DNA of 27,533 nt from assembly GCA_964521025.1 (NCBI GenBank), contig CAZFPK010000043.1:1-27533 (forward strand), given 5' to 3'. Position 1 is the first letter of the stretch. The number at the start of each line of letters is the position of its first letter. The stretch comes from DRTC01 sp964521025. GTDB taxonomy: Bacteria; Cloacimonadota; Cloacimonadia; Cloacimonadales; TCS61. Below the pieces are notes generated by a model. It saw only the letters and a program-made list of their open reading frames with translations, searched no databases and was not told the DNA's origin. The translations under genes were made by a program, and so were the position numbers. Shown here one piece after another: positions 1-8,100 of the stretch.

Positions 1-50
1 CGATTCCTGTCAAATTACACCTTAATGCTCTGTCCTAATTTGCTAATCCA

Positions 51-2699
51 TTATATATCTTCCAAATCTTTATCATTAATTTCTATTTGTGCCACTCTAT
101 CAAAAAAAGTTGTTGGTGGTAATTGTTTTGTATCTCCAACACATACGAGGTGGTTACCCCGAATGATTGCACCAAGGCTATCAACTGGTGATATTTGGCT
201 TGCTTCATCAAATATCACAAAATCAAATTTAATTTTCTCAGGATTAATATATTGTGATAGTGAAAGAGGACTCATCATAAAACAGGGACATAACTGTTGG
301 ACGACATTAGGCACATTTGCAAATATTTTTCGAATTGAATGATGACCACGCTTTAAGCGAAACTGTCTTTGTAGATAACCCAATTGTGATGATTTTGTGC
401 CTTCCCATGATGAATCTGGTTTTCTCTCATAAAGGTTTGTTAATACTCTGTTTTTTGCTAATTCAAGTTGGAATGAATCTAATTCTTGAAATTTTTTAAC
501 AATTTTGTTTTGGGTTAATGCTTCGAAATCTCTCAGTATGGGATTTTTATTAAAAACGTTCTGAAATTGATTGAACAAAAACGATTTTTTAAATTTTATA
601 ATTAAATTTTCTATACCATTTTTATCTGAATATATTATCTCTAAATAATTTTCCAGACCAGCTCTTTTACAATCATCAAATGCTTTTTGATATCTTGTCC
701 AATCAACTAATAAGTGAATATTTGCTTTCCAACTGGCTGACAGTCTACCAATATATGATAGTTCAGTTTTTTCGATTCCATTAACAAAAAGGATTTTTTT
801 ATTTACAGCTAATCTCTCTAAAACATTTTCTAAACTTGTCATTAGATTTGATATGCTTTCTTCAAGTATGGTTTTATTTTGTAGTAATTCATTAGGAATT
901 GATGATGAATCGAGAATAAATTCTGATAAATTTTTATCATCAAGTTCTGAAATTCGATTTTCTGAATATTTATTAAACCAAGTAATAGCTGCTTTAATTA
1001 CATCTGTATTTGAATCAGTCCCATTCCAAAGGCTAGAAAGTGGGTCGGTTAGCTTTGATTTTGTATCAACAATTTCTTTTTTGATTTCAAGATTCTTTAT
1101 AATATTCTCAAGATTTGTGATTATCTCATTGTATGAGAGGTGATTATCAGAATCTGTGATATGCTGGGTAATCATTTTCTTTGTTTTGTAATAATTGGGT
1201 TGGAAAATTCGCCAGAATGATTTGAACTTCGTTTTTAGCAGTTCAATGATTTCATGAACTTCCTCGTTGAAGACTTCCTTTTTAAACTTTTCTAATATTT
1301 TTTCCTTTTGTGAATTAAACAAGTTAATTCTCTCTAAAACAGGTTCTATTTGAGAACAATATTTATTAACATCAAGAACTGTTTTTAATGATTTTGGAAT
1401 TTGGTGATTTTCACTTAAAACTGTTAGGAGTTTACAATATAAAATCGTAGTAGAAAAATTAATTAAATCAATTGATAATTTATTTGAGAAAGTCTTTATT
1501 TGAATGCAAATGTTTTCAAATTGTTGTAAAAATGAATCTAAACTCTTGCTGATCTTTTGTTGCTCAAACTCATTGATAGTTTTAATTTCGCAACCCCAAA
1601 ATGGATGATTGTAGGGATGACCAATCATCTCAATTCTATCTTTTAATGTTTCAATTGTAAAAATGGTTGTTTCGTATTGTTCAAAAGATATATTTTCTAA
1701 TTCAGAAAAATCAATTTCAAGGATTTCGATATTAGAAATCTGGTTTAGTTCACCTGTAAACCAATAAGGTGTTTTATTGAAGTGCTTATCCGGTGTATGA
1801 AGAACTCTTGAATATTCGTTTAATTTTTTTCTTAACTTTACAAGTTCATCAATTTTACCACCAATGATTGGTCTTCCTGGATGTGTTGATTCATAAGCAT
1901 CTTTTAGCTGGTTTAATACATGTCTTTTGTTTGATTTACGACTATGGATTTCAATACAATAATCACCCAAACCTATTGATTGAAGGCGATTATAAACGAC
2001 GTCTAATGCTGCCATTTTTTCGCTAACAAAAATAACCTTTTTGTTATTAGCTAATAATTCAGCAATTAAATTTGTTATTGTTTGAGATTTACCTGTTCCA
2101 GGAGGTCCCTGAATAACAATAGAATTTCCAGTCTTAACTGCTTCAATAGCTTCTTGTTGAGAAGAATCAGCATCAAGTACTTGATATAAATCTAATGGTT
2201 TACGTTTTTCGTCTAATTCATCTGCAGAAGGATATTCAGTTGCACTATCAACAGCATTTTTATTAACTCCAGCAAGTGCGAGGATAATTTGATTATTTCT
2301 AAAAGCATCATTGTATTTCTCTAAATCCTTGTACATAACAAATTTGGCAAAGGAAAAAAGACCAAGGAATATCTCATTTGTAATTTTCCATCTTTCATTT
2401 GATTTGATTAGTTTATTTACATTTTTGAAATAATCCATTGGATCAAACGAATCATTTTCTAATTGAAGTTCAGGGATAAAAAGTTTGAACTCACTGTTCA
2501 TTTTATATTGTAAGGCTGGATTAACAAATGGTTCTTCATCTGTTGGAAATAATTTGTATTTAGAATTTATTGACCGTTTTTTCAATTCCACAGGCAACAT
2601 TATTATTGGAGATCTGTTTTTTACATCTGATTGATCTGCTTCATACCATTCAAGCATTCCCAATGTAAGATAAAGGATGTTGTAACCTTGTTCTTCCAT
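51..2699 (-). CDS. DUF4011-type SF1 helicase, central part of a broken gene
   Basis: This is the main surviving part of a large DUF4011 plus superfamily-1 helicase gene. Counting from the ATG at 2699, it opens in the second half of the DUF4011 domain (LYLTLGMLEWYEA, then IIMLPVELKKR). A Walker A motif GPPGTGKS lies at residues 198-205. A Walker B motif IFDEAS lies at about 829-834, followed by a motif III-like GDTKQLPPTTFF. The reading frame ends a few residues later (DLEDI) at a TAA at 51-53. Motifs IV-VI and the C-terminal nuclease usual in this family are therefore missing, and all three forward frames of this strand meet stops within the last ~50 bases of the window. The true start lies upstream in another frame (2621-3088). 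Such proteins are known as phage-defence candidates (helicase-Vsr or similar nuclease fusions). In this state it is probably inactive. The domain call is firm; the defence role is inferred from the family. Confidence 0.8.
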   Translation of the reverse strand: MEEQGYNILYLTLGMLEWYEADQSDVKNRSPIIMLPVELKKRSINSKYKLFPTDEEPFVNPALQYKMNSEFKLFIPELQLENDSFDPMDYFKNVNKLIKSNERWKITNEIFLGLFSFAKFVMYKDLEKYNDAFRNNQIILALAGVNKNAVDSATEYPSADELDEKRKPLDLYQVLDADSSQQEAIEAVKTGNSIVIQGPPGTGKSQTITNLIAELLANNKKVIFVSEKMAALDVVYNRLQSIGLGDYCIEIHSRKSNKRHVLNQLKDAYESTHPGRPIIGGKIDELVKLRKKLNEYSRVLHTPDKHFNKTPYWFTGELNQISNIEILEIDFSELENISFEQYETTIFTIETLKDRIEMIGHPYNHPFWGCEIKTINEFEQQKISKSLDSFLQQFENICIQIKTFSNKLSIDLINFSTTILYCKLLTVLSENHQIPKSLKTVLDVNKYCSQIEPVLERINLFNSQKEKILEKFKKEVFNEEVHEIIELLKTKFKSFWRIFQPNYYKTKKMITQHITDSDNHLSYNEIITNLENIIKNLEIKKEIVDTKSKLTDPLSSLWNGTDSNTDVIKAAITWFNKYSENRISELDDKNLSEFILDSSSIPNELLQNKTILEESISNLMTSLENVLERLAVNKKILFVNGIEKTELSYIGRLSASWKANIHLLVDWTRYQKAFDDCKRAGLENYLEIIYSDKNGIENLIIKFKKSFLFNQFQNVFNKNPILRDFEALTQNKIVKKFQELDSFQLELAKNRVLTNLYERKPDSSWEGTKSSQLGYLQRQFRLKRGHHSIRKIFANVPNVVQQLCPCFMMSPLSLSQYINPEKIKFDFVIFDEASQISPVDSLGAIIRGNHLVCVGDTKQLPPTTFFDRVAQIEINDKDLEDI

Positions 2700-3088
2700 A
2701 ATTGGTTTGCCCTAAACTTAATTCTCTTAAGATTCTTTAGCAACCTTTCGTTAATTATATTTGTTTGAAGGTTAGAATCAATATGCTTTTCTTCTAATTC
2801 TTCAATTGAATATTCATGAAACTCACTTTCTTGTTCATTGATTTGTGTAGATCCCGTTTCTTTAAATAGTTCTTCTGTATCTTCTTCTTTAGGTAGGAAA
2901 TGAAAGGAATTACTCTCGACCACCATAGATTTGAAAACTTCTGATGGTAATTCATCAATTATTTTTATTGTAGTTACTTTGGTTGTTCTAAAGTTTAGAA
3001 GACGATTTCGTCTTGATAAATCAATAAGCTTATTTTTCCAAGCTTCGATTTTTTGTTCGAGGATTTCCCTATCTGTTTTTTTAGGCAT
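2621..3088 (-). pseudogene. N-terminal part of the frameshifted DUF4011 helicase gene
   Basis: The ATG at 3088 opens a frame whose first ~135 residues are the start of a DUF4011 domain: WKNKLIDLSRRNRLLNF at about 17-33, then an acidic linker, then NERLLKNLKRIKFRANQ. In the family this last stretch is followed directly by a sequence like EEQGYNILYLTLGMLEW. Here that sequence lies in a different frame, beginning at 2699. A one-base deletion (or equivalent indel) near 2700-2706 joins the two pieces, and the residues after FRANQ in this frame are out-of-frame readthrough. I see no clear slippery site with a downstream structure, so decay or an assembly error is likelier than programmed frameshifting. 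Confidence 0.7.
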
Positions 3089-3338
3089 GTTTTTGATTTA
3101 AAAGAATCATTTCGTTTATTGACAAAGTACTCTATCATCACAATCAACTGCAAGACTCGCAGTACAATATCCTTTTATCTTCACTTAATAACATTTCAAT
3201 AATAGTTTCATTTTTTCTGAAAAAGACACCAACACTCAAATTTCATCGTTTATTATATGTCAATAAATAAAATTTCATGCAAAAAAAAGTGTAATATAAA
3301 ATCTCGCTGTATATTAGCATTAATATTGAGAGGAATTT

Positions 3339-3401
3339 ATGGTAAAAAAAGATAGTGAAATAATTCGTTTGTGGAAATGGACATTAACAGGGACAAAATA
3401 A
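3339..3401 (+). CDS. Tiny open frame, possible gene remnant
   Basis: ATG at 3339 follows a GAGG sequence (3329-3332) at a usable spacing and opens a 20-residue frame starting MVKKDSEIIRLW and ending at TAA 3399-3401, twenty bases before the addAB 5' remnant. It could be a leader peptide or the 5' stub of a gene cut away when the locus was rearranged. I do not recognise the peptide, and it may be chance. Confidence 0.2.
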   Translation: MVKKDSEIIRLWKWTLTGTK

Positions 3402-3421
3402 TTTTTGGAAATTACTGAAAA

Positions 3422-3532
3422 ATGAAAACTCAATCACCTCTAACAAAATCTCTCGATCTATCCACCAGCAAATTCGTCTCCGCCTGTGCCGGAGCAGGAA
3501 AAACCAAGATTAAACTAACCATTACGACATAA
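3422..3532 (+). pseudogene. Diverged duplicate of the addAB 5' end
   Basis: From the ATG at 3422 the sequence encodes MKTQSPLTKSLDLSTSKFVS followed by ACAGAGKT, then runs into unrelated sequence and stops at 3530-3532. Codons 1-28 match codons 1-28 of the intact addAB at 5131 (LDLST.KFVSACAGAGKT identical bar one residue), with both synonymous and replacement differences near the start. Similarity ends exactly after the Walker A lysine-threonine pair. This is a 5' gene stub, not a working protein. Together with the intact copy it brackets the AbiE pair. Confidence 0.8.
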
Positions 3533-3610
3533 TAAGAAGTCAATAATTCCGAATGATTCTTTTTTCAACCAATCTCCTCACCCCGGTCACTTTAAAATTA
3601 TGTTGACTTT

Positions 3611-3644
3611 CTCCAGTAAGTATTATTTTTTGTACTTAGTGGAG
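3611..3644 (+). promoter_or_regulatory. Palindromic operator of the AbiE operon, overlapping the ribosome-binding site
   Basis: Two 12-base arms, CTCCAGTAAGTA (3611-3622) and TACTTAGTGGAG (3633-3644), form an inverted repeat with a single mismatch around a 10-base AT-rich centre. The right arm contains the GGAG Shine-Dalgarno sequence of the AbiEi gene, whose ATG is at 3650. A TTGACT hexamer at 3603-3608 could be a -35 box. AbiEi antitoxins are known to bind inverted repeats in their own promoter, so autoregulation is likely. Its transcript could also fold to hide the ribosome-binding site. Confidence 0.6.
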
Positions 3645-3649
3645 ATAAA

Positions 3650-4249
3650 ATGTTTAAAAGCCATTTACAGTTGATCGAAGAGTTGAAGCAATATTCCTCT
3701 CCAAAAGCCAAGATCACGAGAATGATCAACTCGAAAAAGATCATCCAGGTAAAAAGAGGAATCTTTGTCGATGCCGATGAACAAAATTACTCACTTAATA
3801 GTATATCTTCAATTATTTATGGACCATCCTATATTTCCTTTGAAAGTGCGTTATCGTTTCATGGACTAATTCCGGAGCGAGTAACAGCAATTACCAGTGC
3901 CATATATAATAAAAATAAAAACAAGAAATTTCATACTCCTATCGGCAATTTTTACTATTACTATATTCCTTCAAAAGTGTTTCCTTACGATATAATGATC
4001 AGGGATGAAAATGAACAGAATTTTATCATAGCCAGCCCTGAAAAAGCAATTTGCGATTCTTTGTTCAGAGTAAAAAATATTATGACAGATTATGATCTTA
4101 CTAAATTGTTGATTGAAGATTGGAGAATCGATCTTGAAATATTGAAAAATCTGGACCTGGATTCTTTTCGATTTCTTCTTCCTATATATCGGAAGAAAAC
4201 CTGTAATCTTTTTGCGGATTGGATAAGGAAGGAGTTTAAGTATGATTAG
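3650..4249 (+). CDS. abiEi: AbiEi family antitoxin (type IV toxin-antitoxin)
   Basis: This 199-residue protein has the two-part layout of AbiEi antitoxins. An N-terminal winged-helix region at about residues 3-50 (LIEELKQYSSPKAKITRMI, then IQVKRGIFV) should bind DNA. The C-terminal domain begins with the family signature YISFESALSFHGLIPE (about 64-79) and contains the conserved IASPEKAICDSLF (about 126-138). In known systems AbiEi represses its own promoter and counters the nucleotidyltransferase toxin AbiEii without a direct protein-protein complex. The start ATG at 3650 follows GGAG at 3641-3644, inside the palindromic operator. The gene overlaps abiEii by 8 bases, indicating co-translation. 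The pair sits between a broken defence helicase and addAB and is flanked by a duplicated addAB 5' end, which suggests horizontal gain. Confidence 0.92.
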   Translation: MFKSHLQLIEELKQYSSPKAKITRMINSKKIIQVKRGIFVDADEQNYSLNSISSIIYGPSYISFESALSFHGLIPERVTAITSAIYNKNKNKKFHTPIGNFYYYYIPSKVFPYDIMIRDENEQNFIIASPEKAICDSLFRVKNIMTDYDLTKLLIEDWRIDLEILKNLDLDSFRFLLPIYRKKTCNLFADWIRKEFKYD

Positions 4250-5111
4250 TGCAATAGAATCGATGTTAGAAAAGTATCGACCGCAAAATATCGAGGATCA
4301 TAAAAATGCCCTGAAAGAGATCATACAGGAAATTGCTCTTTTAGGATTATTTCGGTCTGGTTTTTTCAATAAAGCAGCATTTTATGGAGGAACTGCATTG
4401 AGAATTTTTTATGGTTTGGATCGCTTCTCAGAAGATCTGGATTTTAGTTTACTCACACCTGAAAAGGATTTTAATTTTTCTAAATATACGAAATATATTC
4501 AGGACGAACTCGGTGCTTATGGTTTTGTGATGACCGTCGAACAAAAAACTAAAACCATCGATTCTCAAATAAAATCAGCATTTATCAAGGGTGGAACTAA
4601 AATACATCTATTAAATATCGACTCTCTCAAAATTCCTGTCAAAGGTGTTCACGCTGATGAAAAAATAAAAATTAAATTAGAAATCGATACTATTCCACCT
4701 GCCGGTGCGGAATATGAAATTAGATATCAATTAAATCCGGTTCCTTATTCAGTTAGAATTTTTTCGCTATCTTCACTTTTCGCTGGAAAATTGAATGCGG
4801 TTTTGAGCAGAAGTTGGAAAAGCCGGGTTAAAGGCAGAGATTATTATGATTATGTCTGGTTTTTATCAAGAGGTGTGAACTTGAATTTAGATCATCTTGC
4901 TCATAGACTGAAACAAAGCAAACAATTGCAGACGGAAAAAATCTTTAACAAAGAATTCCTTTATCAACTTTTATTTGAAAGATTCCGGAAAGTTGACTTC
5001 CAACAGGCTAAAAATGATGTTCGACCTTATATAAATAATACTGATATTTTGGAACTCTGGTCAGAAGATTTTTTCAGAAAAATAACGGAAGATAAATTGA
5101 AAATTAATTAG
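4242..5111 (+). CDS. abiEii: AbiEii family nucleotidyltransferase toxin
   Basis: This 289-residue protein is the toxin partner of AbiEi. The nucleotidyltransferase core is visible: GGTALR at residues 49-54, then SEDLDFSL with the two metal-binding aspartates D65 and D67. A third conserved segment IKIKLEIDTIPP lies near 140-151, and KLNAVLSRSWKSRVKGRDYYD near 183-203. AbiEii/MenT-type enzymes add nucleotides to tRNA acceptor ends or otherwise bind nucleotides to stop growth, giving abortive phage immunity. The substrate here cannot be read from sequence. Its ATG lies inside the 3' end of abiEi (8-base overlap). All key residues are present, so the toxin looks intact. Nineteen bases separate its stop from the addAB start, so readthrough transcription into addAB is possible. 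Confidence 0.92.
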   Translation: MISAIESMLEKYRPQNIEDHKNALKEIIQEIALLGLFRSGFFNKAAFYGGTALRIFYGLDRFSEDLDFSLLTPEKDFNFSKYTKYIQDELGAYGFVMTVEQKTKTIDSQIKSAFIKGGTKIHLLNIDSLKIPVKGVHADEKIKIKLEIDTIPPAGAEYEIRYQLNPVPYSVRIFSLSSLFAGKLNAVLSRSWKSRVKGRDYYDYVWFLSRGVNLNLDHLAHRLKQSKQLQTEKIFNKEFLYQLLFERFRKVDFQQAKNDVRPYINNTDILELWSEDFFRKITEDKLKIN

Positions 5112-5130
5112 AAAAACACCAGGATCAAAT

Positions 5131-8100
5131 ATGAAAAATCAGAATACACTTGCTAACTCCCTCGATCTCTCCACTAACAAATTCGTCTCCGCCTGCGCCG
5201 GAGCAGGAAAGACTTTTGCACTTTCCAAACGATACTGCAAAATTTTGGATGAATTTACCAGACAAAACTCAGATAAAACTAAACCGGATTGGCTGGGAGT
5301 TAAGAATATTCTCGTCATCACTTTCACTAACAAAGCAGCAGCAGAAATGTCCGGCAGGATTTACGAAGATCTGGAAATTCTCTTGCATGGAAATGAAATC
5401 GAATCCCTGAAAGAGCAGGAAATCGAACTTGGGGAAAATATCAGGAAAAGTTCGGATGAATATAAACGCTGGGTTCGATCCACATTTTCGCATAATTATA
5501 TTTCCACGATCGATGGTTTCTGCGGGAAGATCCTGCGCGAAAACGCACATCAAATCGGGATCGATCCGAAATTCAAGACTTTTGAAGATGTGCAGACCGG
5601 ACAGGTTTTCGATGATACTCTAACAGAATTCATAGAGCAGAAAAGCGAGGAATTCGATAAAAACCTGAAAATTCTGCTGGATAATATTTCAGTCTATAAG
5701 ATCAGGCAATTCATCAAATATTTATTCGATAATCGTGCTTTCGTACAGGAATGGTTGGAATTCATTAAAAATGATGAAAATTACATTAAAGAAAACTGGA
5801 TCGCATCTTACACTCCGGATTGCGAAGTCGAGCAATTAACACAAATTCTGCAAAATATCAAAAATTACGCTCATTATTATTCTGCTCCGGAAGACAATAA
5901 AGGAATTTCAATTTTTAAAGCTTTAGATCAATCCCTGACAAAACTCACTGCGTCAGTTTCCAAAAAAGAGAAGCAAAGGATAGTTTTAGCAGAAATCCTG
6001 CCATTGTTCCAAACCGGTAAAGGAACATATTTCAAAAAAATCTCTTCCTGGAAAAAAACAAATTGGGAAAATGAAAGTATTTACAGAGAATTCAAAGATA
6101 TCGTCATCGATTTCTGCGATCATCTGCGCGAGGAACTTCCTGAAAACGAAATCCTGAAAGCACCGAATGATAATGACTTCAAAGCGATTCCGGTCTTAAA
6201 AAGCCTGGTTGAATTATATACGGAATTTTCCCAAAAAATGTGGCAAAAACAACTCGAATTGAATTTCCTCAATTTCAATGATATTATCCTGAAAACAAAA
6301 GAACTCCTGCTGGATTTTCCGAAGATCAGGAAGAAGTATTTCCGGCAGTTCCGGCATATTATGGTCGATGAATTCCAGGATACGAACGATGTCAGGTGGG
6401 AAATCATTAAACTTCTCGGGATGAGTAGCCGTGAAGAACACGAAGTTGCGCGAAGAAATGAAAAATTAGATCATAAACATCCGTCAAAAGCCCGACACGG
6501 TTCCGAAGATTTCAAACATTCCGAAGTGCTTTGCACATTCGGAAGTTTGAGGGAATCCGGGATTTTTATTGTGGGTGATAAAAAGCAGTCGATCTACCGC
6601 TTTAATCAAGCAGATGTGGAGGTTATGAATCGAGCGGAAATGGAACTGACTCACCCTCAGCTCCTCACTTTCAAGAGAGGGGAGTTAAAAGAACTCGAGA
6701 ACAAGAATGTTCCCCTCTTTTTCAAAGAGGGGTTTGGGGAGTTGGAAAATATCGTCATCTCCTTTAATGACAATTACCGTTCCACCAAAGATTTTATCGA
6801 ATTTGTGATAAATCCGCTTTTCAGCAATATTATGCCGAAAACCGAAAAAACATACGAAGCGGAATTCGAGCCGACGACCTATAAACAAATAAAACAATCG
6901 GTCAATAAAATTGCTGAAAAAACTCGAAAAGTCTGCACGATACAATCTGTTTATGCTGAAAAAGAAACCTCCAATGAGGATATGAAACATCTTTCCGCTT
7001 TGAATGCGGCAATAATTGTGAAGGAATATCTGAAATGGTCGGAAGAATTAAATTTGAATGAAAAAGTTGTGACCGGAGTTCTGCTGCGGAAATTCACCAA
7101 TATCCAGAATTACCTGAAGGTTTTCCAGGCGCAGAATATTCCTTTTGAAATTTTAGGTGGAAGAGGATTATTTCAGCAGCAGGAAATTTTCGATCTTTTT
7201 CATTTTGTCAGCGTTCTTTATAATCCTTTTGATGATCTGGCGTTAGTTGGACTGTTGAGAAGTCCGTTTTTTGCAATTTCGGATAAGGAAATTCATCATT
7301 TGAAAAATAGGAAGAAAGAGCAACCTGTTTTTTCTTTTATGAAAGAATGTGTCGAATTCGAAGAAACCGTTCGGATAATTCAAAATTGGCGAAAAAATGC
7401 TCAAACAAAGTCGATCGATGTGCTTTTACAAAACATACTCCTTTCCGAAGCTTCTAATGGAGAAATTCTTTCAGGTAAGATTCGGAAAGTTGAAGATCAT
7501 GACAGCATTACTCGAACCGAACTTTCCGAATTTTCCGATGACGAAAATATGGAAGAAAAGCTTCGGAAAGGAGATATTTCAACTCGTCGCTTCGCTTACG
7601 AGTCGAATAAGATCCGGTTCGGTTATTTCAGTGAGATCGGCGGAGCGCAGCGAATTGTCAATCTCGAAAAAATACTCAATACTTTGTCTGAACTTTCACT
7701 GGAAGGTTCGAGCCTGAAAAATATCTATAATTTCCTGAAATACCAGATCGAGAATAATAAAGAAACAGCCCAGGCGGAAACTCCTTCTTCGGCGAAAGTT
7801 CAGATATTATCGATCCACCGTGCTAAAGGATTGGAATTTCCGACCGTGATCATCCCGGAAATGAATACTCAAACCAAAAGTGATTCTGCATCGATCTCAC
7901 ACGGCAGAATTATCAAAAACGGAAGGATCGAAGTCGGCATTTCTCTCGATGATGAAGGGGAATCAAAGAAAATGCATCTGCTCGCAGCCATCAAAAATAA
8001 GGCAAAAGCAGAAATAGATGCCGAGAATAAACGGCTTTTTTATGTTGCTGTCACGCGAGCAAAATACAGGATCGCTTTTTTATCCGAATTCAAAAATAAG

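Larger units (their letters stand above)
3089..3649. other. Gene-poor stretch between the broken helicase and the AbiE pair
   Basis: About 560 bases lie between divergently oriented genes with no full-length gene. It contains, in order: a short AT-rich upstream region for the minus-strand helicase; a 20-codon open frame at 3339-3401 preceded by GAGG; a remnant copy of the addAB 5' end at 3422-3505; and the AbiE promoter/operator near 3603-3644. I see no tRNA and no clear intrinsic terminator. Confidence 0.6.

Noticed and set aside
853..1143. Plus-strand open frame opposite the helicase gene
   Set aside because: It is a shadow of the minus-strand coding sequence, with no ribosome-binding site and no recognisable protein features; the same applies to other antisense frames in the window.
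2690..2720. Programmed ribosomal frameshift joining the two DUF4011 helicase pieces
   Set aside because: No convincing slippery heptamer or downstream stem was found, and the gene is also cut short at its far end, so decay or error is simpler.
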